NCBI GenBank assembly: GCA_009776725.1
Contig: WRNE01000016.1
Span: 1-38,228 of the forward strand
DNA from: Coriobacteriia bacterium
GTDB taxonomy: Bacteria; Actinomycetota; Coriobacteriia; Coriobacteriales; UBA8131
Reading direction: 5' to 3'
DNA length: 38,228 nt
Shown: piece after piece, positions 17,082-25,514 of the stretch
How positions within the stretch are numbered: the stretch's first letter is position 1
Layout of the letters: each line of letters begins with the position of its first letter
Position numbers and translations under genes: made by a program
Notes under the pieces: model-generated
Databases searched by the model: none
Told to the model about the DNA's origin: nothing
The model's input: only the letters and a program-made list of their open reading frames with translations

Positions 17082-20000
17082 TTAAAACTCGTCCTCATCT
17101 GTCTCTTCGTCAATCAGGCCGCTTAAGATGTCAAGTCGGCTTGACAATACCTGGTAGAGGCGGGGTGTCTTGGCCCCTTCTGCCTGAGCATCCCCTTTGG
17201 GGAGGGGCCATTGCAGCTTATAGGACTTGGCAAAATACAGCGCGCCTTGCTTTTTGGCTTCCGCGGTCTTCTCCACATTAAGATGGACTGCTTCGAAGAC
17301 AAGGGCTTGGCGTTGCAGGTAGATGCTGCTGATCCCTAGGCTAGAGGCGGTCACGCGACAACGTTCGCGGTCAATGAGGTTGATAGCGGCAGCAGGCAGT
17401 GCCCCGTATTCGTCAAGCAGCCGGCTTTCCAGGAGATCAAGGGTGTCAAGGTCGTCGGCTGCAGCCAAGCGGCGGTAGAAGACCACGCGCTCGTCAGCCG
17501 CAGCCATGTACTCCTCGGGGAAAAAACATGGCTCGGGTATGTCGATGCGCACCTCTTGCTTGGGCTTGGTGGCTGGCTTTGAGTCGAGGTCGTCGAAGCC
17601 CTCAGCCAGCTCGCCAGCCCGGGCGGCGCGGACCGCCTCGTTGATCATTGAGGCGAAAAAGTCGAATCCGACTGCGGCTATATAGCCGCTTTGCTCGGCA
17701 CCTAGAAGGGTGCCGGCTCCCCGGATTTCGAGGTCCTTCATGGCGATTCGCATTCCGCTTCCCAGGTCTTGGAGCTCGTCGATTGCCATCAGGCGCTCGA
17801 TTGCCTCGACGGTCAACTGGTTTTCGGAAGGATAGAGGAAGTATGCGTAGGCCTGTGTGTGCGAGCGCCCGACCCGGCCTTTCAGCTGGTATAACTGTGC
17901 CAGTCCGAGCCGCTGGGAGTCCTCGATGATCAGGGTGTTGGTGTGGGGGTTGTCCAGCCCGCTTTCGATAATCGTTGTCGCGACTAAAACATTGAACTCC
18001 CCGCCAGCGAAGCGCTCCATGACATCCTCTAGCTGGCGCGGGCTGAGCTGCCCATGGGCTATGCCGACGTCGGCCTCAGGAGCTGCCGCAAAGACCCTGG
18101 CCTCGGCGTCTTGGATGGTCTGCACGCGGTTTGAGACGTAGTAGACCTGACCTCCCCTGCCTATCTCGTGGCGGATTGCCGAACTGACGATATCCTCGTT
18201 CCACTCGCCGACCTGTACTTTGACCGGCGTCCTGCTGACTGGAGGGGTGTTGATCAACGACATGTCGCGCACCCCGGACAAGGCCATTTGCAGCGTACGC
18301 GGAATCGGGGTCGCACTCAAGGTCAGCACATCGACCTGCTCGCGCATGTTCTTGAGCTGCTCTTTGTGTTGGACGCCGAAACGCTGTTCCTCGTCAATGA
18401 TGATCAGCCCAAGGTTTTTGGGGTTCACGTCCGCTGACAGCAAACGGTGCGTGCCGATGATCAAGTCTAGCTGGCCGTCAGCCAGGCGCTTTAAGATGTC
18501 CCGCTGCTCAGCTGCGGTGCGAAAGCGGGAAAGCATGTCGACAGAGACGGCAAAAGGGTTAAACCGCTCGAAGAACGTTGTGTAGTGCTGCTGCACCAGA
18601 ATGGTCGTAGGAGCCAGGAAAAGAACTTGCTTGCCAGCCATGATAGCTTTAAAAGCAGCCCGTAGGGCTACTTCGGTCTTGCCGAAGCCGACATCGCCAC
18701 AGATCAGCCGGTCCATTGGCCGGGGCGACTCCATGTCCGCTTTGACATCGGCAATTGCTGCGAGCTGGTCGGGCGTTTCATCGTACTCGAAGGCTGCTTC
18801 CATCTGGGCTTGCAAGTCGGTGTCTTTGGCATAGGCAAAGCCTTGCACCGAGGCCCGCCTGGCGTAAAGGTCGACTAAGTCAAAGGCAAGCTGTCGTGCC
18901 GCTTTTCTAGCCTTTCCCGTTGCCCGCGACCAGTCCGAGGTGTTCAGGCGGGTTAGTTTTGGCGCAGAGCTGTTCGGCCCGACATAGCGGGTAATGCGGT
19001 CGATCTGTTCAACTGGGGAGAAGAGCTTGTCCCCCTGGGCATACTCAAGCTGCAAATAGTCCCGCTCGATACCAGCGACTTCTTGGCGGACTATGGCCTT
19101 GAAGAGTGCGATGCCATGCACTTCATGGACGACATAGTCGCCAGGCTGGAAAGGAAAAGTCAGCTCCGTGGGGTCAAAGCTGCTGCGCTTGTTGGTTCCG
19201 CGGCTGGCCCGTACCCGCCTGGCTACAGAAGAGGCACTGTTGTCGTTTAGACCGAGCAGCGCCAGCTTGGCTGCCGGGAAGGTCATGGCGATCGGTATGT
19301 CAAAGTCGCTGACATAGGCAATGGGGCCACTTTGATGTCGGTCTAAAGCGTGGAGGTCGCTAAAAGACACATGCTCGTCTAACAGGGCCAGCTCAATGTC
19401 TTTTCGGGCTTGGACACTGGGCGTCCCGACCACCGTAAAGTAGTCGTTGCCGACAAAGCTGCGGGCTGCCGCTGCCAAGCGCTCCTCTGAGCCGCTGATT
19501 GTGGGGTGCTTGACATCCAGCCTTAGATCGAGCCCGCTTGAACTGGATATCAAAGCCAGGACGGTAAGCAGCTGCTGTCGGCCGAAGTCGAGCTGGGCAG
19601 GCTTCTCGAAAAGGCTTGCCAAAACGGCTTCTGCCCGTTCGTCGACAACAGCGTTGCGGTAGATGCTCTCACGCTCTGAGTCGTAGTACCGGGCTGCAGC
19701 ATCGAACAACGAACGCGGCTCAAGGGCAATTACCAGGGTCTTTTCGCTCAGGCAGCCCAATATGCCGGTAGGCCTCTCATAAAGGTAGTCAAGGTACAGT
19801 TCAAGCTCGGGAAAATACCTTTGCTCCCTAATTGCCTCGATGTGGTCGCTATACGACAAAGGCAGTTTTGTCAGTTCTTCAGCCGGCAGGCCAAAAAGCC
19901 TCCTGATGGCCCGCTCAGAGACTGCTTTGGTCAGGCTGACAGCCTTGGCTGGATAAATCGTCAGGTTGTCGAGGGCTCCGATTGACTGATAGGTTATCGG

Positions 20001-20708
20001 TACTAGACGCTTGATCTGCTCCACATCGTCACCAAAGAACTCGACTCGGGAAGGATAGACAGCACCAGCGGGCCAGACGTCTAGAATATCGCCTCGTAGG
20101 GCAAAACGCCCTTGGGCGTCTGCCTGGTCAAAACGCTCGTACCCGTAGTCGACTAGCATAGCTTTGAGGCTATCGTAACTGGGGTTGGCAATACTGTCTG
20201 CTTTGAGGCTGGTGGCGTTAGTCGGGCTTTCGGGCTCGCTATTTTCATTGCTAGCCTGCTTAATATATATTGGTTTATGTGCCGGGTCGGAGGGCGCAGT
20301 TTTTCGCAAAATGGACTCGACACTGGCAACAACAATCACCGCATCGCCATTTTGCAAGGCGCTAATAGCCCTGGCGCGTTGGCCGGCCTGAGCGACATGC
20401 TCTTCGCTGATGGCCTGGTCACGCCATGGCTGATGCGTGTACAAGGGCAGTCGCAATACCAGCTCGTTGCCCAGCCAGAGGCGCAGCTCACGGCTGATGT
20501 GGTCTGCTGCTGCCTCGCCGCTGGCCAAGACCAGCATGCTTCGGGGGGCATGCGTGTATGTTGCTGCAATGAAAAATGGGCGTGACGAAATGGGTGCTGC
20601 AACCGAAATGTCGTCTTTTGCACCTAGTTTTCCAACCACATCATTTAACGCCTGCGCACTAAATAATCGATTAGAAGCGATTTCGATGACCGAAGCGTTA
20701 TCCATCAT
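17082..20708 (-). CDS. mfd: Transcription-repair coupling factor
   Basis: A 1208-residue DNA translocase that removes RNA polymerase stalled at lesions and recruits UvrA. An N-terminal UvrB-like region is followed by the RNA-polymerase-interacting CarD-like domain from about residue 519 (FQPGDYVVHEVHGIALF). Superfamily 2 helicase motifs come next: GDVGFGKTEVALRAAF near 666, DEEQRFGVQHKEQLK near 770 and TLSATPIPRTLQMAL near 801. The TRG region and a C-terminal TRCF domain complete the protein. No good ribosome site is visible. The ATG at 20708 is chosen, but ATG 20705 and GTG 20714 are alternatives. It sits 139 nt downstream of mtnN on the same strand. One TTCTCCACA copy lies inside at 17269-17277. 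Confidence 0.96.
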   Translation of the reverse strand: MMDNASVIEIASNRLFSAQALNDVVGKLGAKDDISVAAPISSRPFFIAATYTHAPRSMLVLASGEAAADHISRELRLWLGNELVLRLPLYTHQPWRDQAISEEHVAQAGQRARAISALQNGDAVIVVASVESILRKTAPSDPAHKPIYIKQASNENSEPESPTNATSLKADSIANPSYDSLKAMLVDYGYERFDQADAQGRFALRGDILDVWPAGAVYPSRVEFFGDDVEQIKRLVPITYQSIGALDNLTIYPAKAVSLTKAVSERAIRRLFGLPAEELTKLPLSYSDHIEAIREQRYFPELELYLDYLYERPTGILGCLSEKTLVIALEPRSLFDAAARYYDSERESIYRNAVVDERAEAVLASLFEKPAQLDFGRQQLLTVLALISSSSGLDLRLDVKHPTISGSEERLAAAARSFVGNDYFTVVGTPSVQARKDIELALLDEHVSFSDLHALDRHQSGPIAYVSDFDIPIAMTFPAAKLALLGLNDNSASSVARRVRASRGTNKRSSFDPTELTFPFQPGDYVVHEVHGIALFKAIVRQEVAGIERDYLQLEYAQGDKLFSPVEQIDRITRYVGPNSSAPKLTRLNTSDWSRATGKARKAARQLAFDLVDLYARRASVQGFAYAKDTDLQAQMEAAFEYDETPDQLAAIADVKADMESPRPMDRLICGDVGFGKTEVALRAAFKAIMAGKQVLFLAPTTILVQQHYTTFFERFNPFAVSVDMLSRFRTAAEQRDILKRLADGQLDLIIGTHRLLSADVNPKNLGLIIIDEEQRFGVQHKEQLKNMREQVDVLTLSATPIPRTLQMALSGVRDMSLINTPPVSRTPVKVQVGEWNEDIVSSAIRHEIGRGGQVYYVSNRVQTIQDAEARVFAAAPEADVGIAHGQLSPRQLEDVMERFAGGEFNVLVATTIIESGLDNPHTNTLIIEDSQRLGLAQLYQLKGRVGRSHTQAYAYFLYPSENQLTVEAIERLMAIDELQDLGSGMRIAMKDLEIRGAGTLLGAEQSGYIAAVGFDFFASMINEAVRAARAGELAEGFDDLDSKPATKPKQEVRIDIPEPCFFPEEYMAAADERVVFYRRLAAADDLDTLDLLESRLLDEYGALPAAAINLIDRERCRVTASSLGISSIYLQRQALVFEAVHLNVEKTAEAKKQGALYFAKSYKLQWPLPKGDAQAEGAKTPRLYQVLSSRLDILSGLIDEETDEDEF

Positions 20709-20847
20709 GTTCACGTTTTACCATTATCGCGCAAATCAGCATTTGATACCGCTTAGGGCTGGCCGTTTATTTGCCCGTTTAGTTACAACAGCGCCGCAGA
20801 CGTGGCAAGGGCCTTTGCCTTTACCGATATAAGCAGCTCGCTACCGC

Positions 20848-21618
20848 TTACACGTCTGCCAGTATGGCCTTGACTATTTGGTACGAATTGACCGAAGCAA
20901 GCCGCAGGTTGCGAAGAAAAGTCAGTGTGCTGGCATTTTCAGCAGTGTCTGTGATTGATTTCACCGCCACAAAAGGAACGTTTTGAAGGGAACAGGCTAC
21001 AGCCACCGCAGCTGCTTCCATGTCAGCACTCAGCGGATTAAACCTTTCGATAATGCTAGCCCTGTTGTTTTTCTTCACGAAGACGTCGCCTGTAGCCATC
21101 CTGCCAAACAGCACTGCCTGCTTGGCTGGCTGTAACAGCAAAGCGTCACGGAGCAGCTTGAGCAGGCCAGCATCCGAGACAAAAACCGTCCCTGAAAGGC
21201 CCGGGTAGCGGTCAAGCAGGCCAGCATCGCTGATGTCATGGAAGACCAGCTCAGTAGCAACGACCGTGTCGCCGACAGCAAGCCTCTGGTCGATCCCTCC
21301 AGCTGTGCCCGACAAAATCACGCAAGCAGGCCTTACTTCGGCAATCGCTGCTTGCGTTGCCCGAAAGGCCTTGTCCCTGCCCGCCCCGCTGACATAAAGG
21401 GCAGTCAAGGCGCCTTGCAGGTATCCCCGGTAGTACTTATGGCGCCCCCCAGTGACCAGCTTCCTTTGGCCCATCCCCTGGAGAAACGGCCTGGCTTCCG
21501 CCTTGAGGGCACAGATGATACAGGCCTTGACCTGGCTGCCCGCAGGAACCGCCTGGCTGCCGGCAATGCCCGCCTGGCTGCCGGCAATGCCCGCCTGGCT
21601 GCTTGGACGATCAGTCAT
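20848..21618 (-). CDS. mtnN: 5'-methylthioadenosine/S-adenosylhomocysteine nucleosidase-like protein
   Basis: A 256-residue phosphorylase/nucleosidase-fold enzyme expected to cleave adenine from MTA or SAH in methyl recycling. Recognisable elements are ACIICALKAEARPF at the core start, ILSGTAGGID, the substrate-binding block SADMEAAAVA near residue 198 and the acidic SITDTAEN near 223 that holds the catalytic Asp. Before the core is an unusual repeat region of three seven-residue units (SQAGIAG, SQAGIAG, SQAVPAG). The start is placed at the ATG at 21618 because GAAGGAG lies 5 nt upstream; the open frame runs to 21729 without another ribosome site. Substrate preference within the family is uncertain. 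Confidence 0.82.
   Translation of the reverse strand: MTDRPSSQAGIAGSQAGIAGSQAVPAGSQVKACIICALKAEARPFLQGMGQRKLVTGGRHKYYRGYLQGALTALYVSGAGRDKAFRATQAAIAEVRPACVILSGTAGGIDQRLAVGDTVVATELVFHDISDAGLLDRYPGLSGTVFVSDAGLLKLLRDALLLQPAKQAVLFGRMATGDVFVKKNNRASIIERFNPLSADMEAAAVAVACSLQNVPFVAVKSITDTAENASTLTFLRNLRLASVNSYQIVKAILADV
21538..21600. repeat. 21-bp tandem repeats at the mtnN N-terminus
   Basis: Two identical 21-bp units (21559-21579 and 21580-21600) and one diverged unit (21538-21558). They encode SQAGIAG-type heptapeptides immediately before the enzyme core. Confidence 0.92.
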
Positions 21619-21633
21619 TCCTTCTCCTTCTTT

Positions 21634-21642
21634 TGTGGATAA
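21634..21642 (-). promoter_or_regulatory. Consensus DnaA box upstream of mtnN
   Basis: TTATCCACA on the minus strand, a perfect match to the classical DnaA box, 15 nt before the mtnN start codon and just upstream of its ribosome site. It belongs with the TTNTCCACA motifs elsewhere in the window. Occupancy is inferred only. Confidence 0.45.
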
Positions 21643-21747
21643 GCGCAAAGGCGTGCCTCCCCGCGTCTCTCTATCTCCCCATGTCTCCCCATCGCCAGTG
21701 CTACCACTAACCGCTACCGACTGAGCCACAAAAGCCCAAATAAACCG

Positions 21748-21777
21748 CAGGGCTGTAGTTTTTACGCTACAGCCCTG
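21748..21777 (-). terminator. Hairpin downstream of the UroD-family gene
   Basis: An 11-bp perfect stem CAGGGCTGTAG (21748-21758) / CTACAGCCCTG (21767-21777) with an 8-nt loop. It begins 33 nt after the UroD-family stop. On the minus strand it is followed by a T-containing but not uninterrupted tract, so it is a moderate terminator candidate. Confidence 0.6.
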
Positions 21778-21810
21778 TTACTCACGTCTAAAACCTCACG
21801 AGGCTTGGTG

Positions 21811-22854
21811 TCAGTCCACCGGATAACCGTAGACCTTCTTGCCGTAGTCGACAGCCTCGTCCCAGATGATCTTCTTCACTTCCTCGATCGCCTCGTCGCC
21901 AAGGTAGCTGATCGGCCAGGCTAGGAAGCCATAGGCGCCGCCCGGGCTGTACCGGTCGATAGCGTCGCGGACGTCCTGGCGGATCCACTCCTCGTCGAAG
22001 TTCGGGTAGTTCGGCGGAACGTGCTTGCCCCAGTCATAGCCGCCGATATAGGAGAGGCGCCCTTTGTACTTCTCTTTTAGAGCCATGATGTCGTTGGTCT
22101 CTTGGGCCGGTTCGACATACTTGACGCCGAAGTCCAGCATATCGTCGATGAAGGGCTCGATCCGCCCGCAGATATGGAAGATGACCGGCAGTCCGCGCTT
22201 TAAGGCCGGCGCTGCCAGGCGGGTATAGATGGGCTTGAAGAACTCCTTGTACATCTCCACAGAGAAGAAGGGGTCACGCTCTGTGCAGGTATCGTCGCCA
22301 AGGTTCCAGACGTCGGGTTGAAAGACCTCGCAGATCTTCTCCGCATAAGGCTCATACGTCTCCAAGAGGTACTCGAGGAGCTCTTTGACCGCTTCGGGCT
22401 CCTCATGCATGGCGATCAGGCCCTCGGTATGGCCCATGAAGGCCATCAAGGTCTGGAAGGGCTGGAAGCCGAAGCCTGTGGACATGGCAGTGACCGACCG
22501 GTCGATGCCGGTACGCTCCATGCTCGCTTTCAGCATCGCCTCGAAGTCGAGGTTGTCAGGCTCGGGGCGCTTGATGATGTCGCCCCACTTGGTGACGTCC
22601 TCTAAAATGAACCTGCCCGGCTCGGGCATGCCGGCGTTCGCAGTCTCCTCGGTGGTCTTGTACGGGACGCCCCACATGTCGGTGAAGCTGCCGTCGTCAG
22701 CCCGCACTCCGAAGGGGTAGACCGCCGCCCCCACGTTCTTGATGGCGATCTCTTTGGTGCCCTCGGTGCCCATGAAGGTGTAGTAGGGAACATACTCGGG
22801 ATGCCCGCCTCCAGCCAGCTTCAAAAAATTCTCTTTCGGTGTGATTTTTGCCAT
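21811..22854 (-). CDS. Uroporphyrinogen decarboxylase-family (corrinoid methyltransferase-like) protein
   Basis: A 347-residue TIM-barrel protein of the UroD superfamily. In anaerobes most such stand-alone proteins are methyltransferases acting on corrinoid proteins rather than haem-pathway decarboxylases. Visible features include GFGFQPFQTLMAFMG, NLGDDTCTERDPFFS, the zinc-ligand-type HICGR near residue 235 and IGGYDWGKHV. No haem genes and no corrinoid carrier lie nearby, so the methyl donor is unknown. The start is the ATG at 22854, preceded by AGGAGG; the open frame to 22890 lacks such a site. Codon use is GC-richer than in the accessory genes that follow. Confidence 0.75.
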   Translation of the reverse strand: MAKITPKENFLKLAGGGHPEYVPYYTFMGTEGTKEIAIKNVGAAVYPFGVRADDGSFTDMWGVPYKTTEETANAGMPEPGRFILEDVTKWGDIIKRPEPDNLDFEAMLKASMERTGIDRSVTAMSTGFGFQPFQTLMAFMGHTEGLIAMHEEPEAVKELLEYLLETYEPYAEKICEVFQPDVWNLGDDTCTERDPFFSVEMYKEFFKPIYTRLAAPALKRGLPVIFHICGRIEPFIDDMLDFGVKYVEPAQETNDIMALKEKYKGRLSYIGGYDWGKHVPPNYPNFDEEWIRQDVRDAIDRYSPGGAYGFLAWPISYLGDEAIEEVKKIIWDEAVDYGKKVYGYPVD

Positions 22855-22891
22855 TGTCCATCCTCCTAAAACCAGTTCGTCGCTTGCCATC

Positions 22892-22910
22892 CAGAGGCCC
22901 TTGGCCTCTG
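22892..22910 (-). promoter_or_regulatory. Small hairpin in the UroD-family leader
   Basis: CAGAGGCC (22892-22899) and GGCCTCTG (22903-22910) form an 8-bp perfect stem with a 3-nt loop, 38 nt upstream of the start codon. It may protect or attenuate the transcript; its role is unknown. Confidence 0.45.
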
Positions 22911-23220
22911 CATATCGCCTTGGCCTGCCTCTATAGCGGTTCTCGCCCGCTACTGCCCAGACATGGTATCACATGCCTGGCTGCTTAACGCCGCCGATTG
23001 GCAAAACGCCTGATTGGCAGGCCTGCCCTGGTTGGTGAAGTGCATCCGGCACCCGAGGCTTTATGCTTGCCAGCAGCGATGTTTTATGGGGAGAAGCCCG
23101 CGCTGGGTTTGCTTTTATGTGTGGTAATGCTGATAAGCAGCCTCTATCAAACCTCTATCTAGCAAACGGGATATTTGACCTATATCGATTATGTCTTCTG
23201 ATCGGCTCAAGGAGCAGATG
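22911..23220. other. Non-coding spacer upstream of the UroD-family gene
   Basis: The 366 nt between the UroD-family start and the next small gene hold the hairpin above and probably divergent promoters. GATTGGCA occurs twice around 22996-23020. I see no other recognisable element. Confidence 0.5.
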
Positions 23221-23489
23221 ATGCCAAGACTTGTATCGGCAAGGCTGGGCGTGTTATCAAGTCCGGTTTTCATGATTGCCATCTTAGCTGCCTCGATGGT
23301 TTACATAAGCATTGATGTGTTTCGCACAGACATGGCACTGATTAATGAAATCACTCCTATAGACTATGACTACTTCCGTAAGAAGTACGTAGCTGGAATG
23401 ACTTTAACTATGAAAACGGATTCATCGACGAAGAGACTTATAAGCGGGGAATGTGGGAGATAGACCAGTATGCCGAAATCATAAAGTAG
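23221..23489 (+). pseudogene. Small membrane/exported protein with apparent frameshift
   Basis: Not a recognised family. From the ATG at 23221 (AAGGAG 6 nt upstream) the first frame encodes a hydrophobic segment (VFMIAILAASMVYISI) followed by DYDYFRKKYVAG. It then continues as low-quality sequence to a TAG at 23463. From about 23395 the second frame instead reads smoothly NDFNYENGFIDEETYKRGMW, ending IDQYAEIIK and a stop at 23489. A one-base indel around 23390-23400 would fuse them into one protein of about 89 residues. It could be a decayed gene, a sequencing error or, less likely, programmed frameshifting. Confidence 0.5.
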
Positions 23490-23569
23490 GCCAGTAGGCT
23501 GTCGTTACCTAGCTTAATGGAACAGCACTGAGAGGCAGGCTTAAGCATCTTCAAGCAAACATCACCCCA

Positions 23570-24787
23570 GTGGATTCAAGGGATGAGCGCAACACCAAAG
23601 CAGTAGACTTCGCTTTGGAGGTTGCTTATGAAAAACTATCCCTATTTCACGAAAGACGAGCTGGATGACGTCTGGATGCGTTGGAAGGATGGCGAGAGCC
23701 AGTCTGACATCGCCAGGCATTACGGCGTGCCGCCCGTATACATCTTCTACAGGCTGAGGCTCCATGGCGGCATCAAGCCGGCAGTGCAAAAGCCGCGGGC
23801 CGGCTCGCTTGCGCCAGACGAGCGCGAGGAGATCTCCAGGGGGATAGCGTCCGGCCAATCCATCCGGGGCATCGCGAGATCTATCAAACGCGCCCCATCT
23901 ACTGTATCCAGGGAGATCTCAAGGAATGGCGGAAGGACCAGATACAGGGCCGCCAAAGCCCAGGACGCACAGTACGCCAGAGCCCGCCGCCCGAAGCAGA
24001 CCAAGCTGGCCGGGAACCCGAGGCTGCTGGACTATGTGACCAGCCGGCTGGAGCAGGACTGGTCGCCGGAGCAGATAGCAGGCAGGCTAAAGGTGTCATT
24101 CCCTGACGACGGGAGCATGCGGATCTCGCACGAGACGATATATAAGTCTTTGTACATCCAGGCACGCAGGGAGCTAAGACGCGGGCTCGCGAAGCACCTG
24201 CGCACCGGCCGCATCATGCGAAGAAGCAAGAGGGCCCGGCCCGGCGTCCCCGCTCGCTCCACTATCAAAGACGCTGTGCCGGTCAGCGAGCGCCCACCGG
24301 AGGCTGACGGGCGGGCGATACCGGGGCACTGGGAGGGAGATCTGATCATCGGCTCGAAAGCATCCCAGGTAGCGACCGTTGTCGAGCGAGCCAGCCGTTT
24401 CACGATGCTCATCAAATGCGAGAGGCGGGACGCTTCGACAGTCAAGCAGGCTGTAGCCGGAAGGATCAAGGCTCTGCCCAAAGACCTCCGCCGCTCGCTT
24501 ACCTGGGACAGGGGCGCCGAGCTGGCTCAACACAAAGAGCTCAGCTTGGATGCCAATATCGACATTTACTTCTGCGACCCGAAAAGCCCGTGGCAGAGGC
24601 CGACGAACGAGAACACAAATGGGCTTGTCAGGCAGTATCTCCCGAAGAGGACCGACCTATCGGGATATACCCAGGCAGATCTCGACGCCATCGCCGAAAA
24701 GCTCAACACACGCCCAAGAAAGGTGCTTGGCTTTATGACTCCGGCTGCTAAACTTGAAGAGGTGTTGCAGTGACCGCTTGAATCCAC
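23570..24787 (+). mobile_element. IS30-family insertion sequence, complete
   Basis: An element of about 1.2 kb bounded by 27-bp imperfect inverted repeats. The left end (23570-23596) starts GTGGATTCAAG and ends GCAACACC. The right end (24761-24787) reads inward with the same outer 11 and inner 8 bases. The single transposase stop codon lies inside the right repeat. Flanks are C-rich and no clear 2-4 bp target duplication can be read. Confidence 0.88.
23628..24773 (+). CDS. IS30-family transposase
   Basis: A 381-residue DDE transposase. Two helix-turn-helix regions at the N-terminus (around 10-40 and 60-95, including SIRGIARSIKRAPSTVSREI) are followed by the catalytic core. The DDE residues are Asp in GHWEGDLIIG (about 237), Asp in LTWDRGAELAQH (about 293) and Glu in RPTNENTNGLVRQYLPK (about 326). 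GGAGG lies 6 nt before the ATG at 23628. The frame is intact, so the element is probably active. It is GC-rich relative to the surrounding AT-rich spacers, which suggests acquisition from elsewhere in the genome or another strain. Confidence 0.95.
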   Translation: MKNYPYFTKDELDDVWMRWKDGESQSDIARHYGVPPVYIFYRLRLHGGIKPAVQKPRAGSLAPDEREEISRGIASGQSIRGIARSIKRAPSTVSREISRNGGRTRYRAAKAQDAQYARARRPKQTKLAGNPRLLDYVTSRLEQDWSPEQIAGRLKVSFPDDGSMRISHETIYKSLYIQARRELRRGLAKHLRTGRIMRRSKRARPGVPARSTIKDAVPVSERPPEADGRAIPGHWEGDLIIGSKASQVATVVERASRFTMLIKCERRDASTVKQAVAGRIKALPKDLRRSLTWDRGAELAQHKELSLDANIDIYFCDPKSPWQRPTNENTNGLVRQYLPKRTDLSGYTQADLDAIAEKLNTRPRKVLGFMTPAAKLEEVLQ

Positions 24788-25039
24788 CCCTGCCATTCTT
24801 GCAACCCTCTCATCAAGCCATGCTCCGGAGAACCCTGAGCATCTGCTGCCTTTATCTCCTGTGTGCTCACCTAGGCAAGGAGTCGTGCTCCACACCAGCG
24901 TTGGGAACGGTTACCTGCTATGCGGGTCATTTAGGCGCGTCTTAGGTTAAGCTCGGCTTCCTGATAATTCCGAAGCCTGCTCCCCGTAGGAAACACATTG
25001 CCTAGCGATCCTTTATCAAACTACTAATTCTCACTGTGA

Positions 25040-25120
25040 TGTTGGATAAGATACGCTTTTGACAACCAAAATGGCCCAAAACAGCTTGTTTTGGTTGTCA
25101 AAAGCGTATCTTATCCAACA
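25040..25120. repeat. Perfect 32-bp inverted repeat with 17-nt loop
   Basis: The arm 25040-25071 begins TGTTGGATAAGATACGC and ends TTGACAACCAAAA. It is mirrored exactly by 25089-25120, with no mismatch. As RNA it would form a very stable hairpin. It is not followed by a T tract in either direction and lies about 250 nt from the IS30 end. It may be a tiny palindromic mobile element, paired regulator sites or a structured RNA. Confidence 0.9.
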
Positions 25121-25365
25121 ACCCCGTTGCCAGCCATTTCCAGAAACTGTCGGCTCAATTTATATAAGCTCGTACATGCCTGTCCTGAGCACCATCGTCA
25201 AGGAGCTCTACATTGTTGGATTCGACCTACTCGCCTCTTATAGCAATGCTTTGCTCAGACCAATGCATCCTGCGTGATGTCGTCGTAGCCTGCCTGAGAT
25301 TAAGCGGGAGGGCACGCTAGATGTAGTCTTAATAATCAGAGAAGGGTTATTCAACTCATGCATCC

Positions 25366-25400
25366 TCATACTATACGAATGCAGCATTCATATAGTATGA
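25366..25400. repeat. 17-bp near-perfect palindrome
   Basis: TCATACTATACGAATGC (25366-25382) and GCATTCATATAGTATGA (25384-25400) are complementary with a single mismatch and one central base. The symmetry and AT-rich composition resemble an operator or recombination site, but no regulator gene is adjacent. Confidence 0.75.
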
Positions 25401-25514
25401 AGGTTTGTGGATTACCTGGATTCATGTACTACAACTGCGCTTGATACGAGACACAAGCTGGCTATGCATAAAACACTACCAACCTTTCAATGAATATAAC
25501 CAGGATGTGTCCTT

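Noticed and set aside
17399..19312. Plus-strand open frames across mfd
   Set aside because: All lie opposite conserved mfd helicase motifs and show no independent features.
23570..24787. Target-site duplication of the IS30 element
   Set aside because: Flanking bases are C-rich on both sides but no exact duplication could be identified, so none is claimed.
25059..25277. 72-codon open frame after the IS30 element
   Set aside because: Its first part is the right half of a perfect inverted repeat. It has no ribosome site and no family-like pattern.
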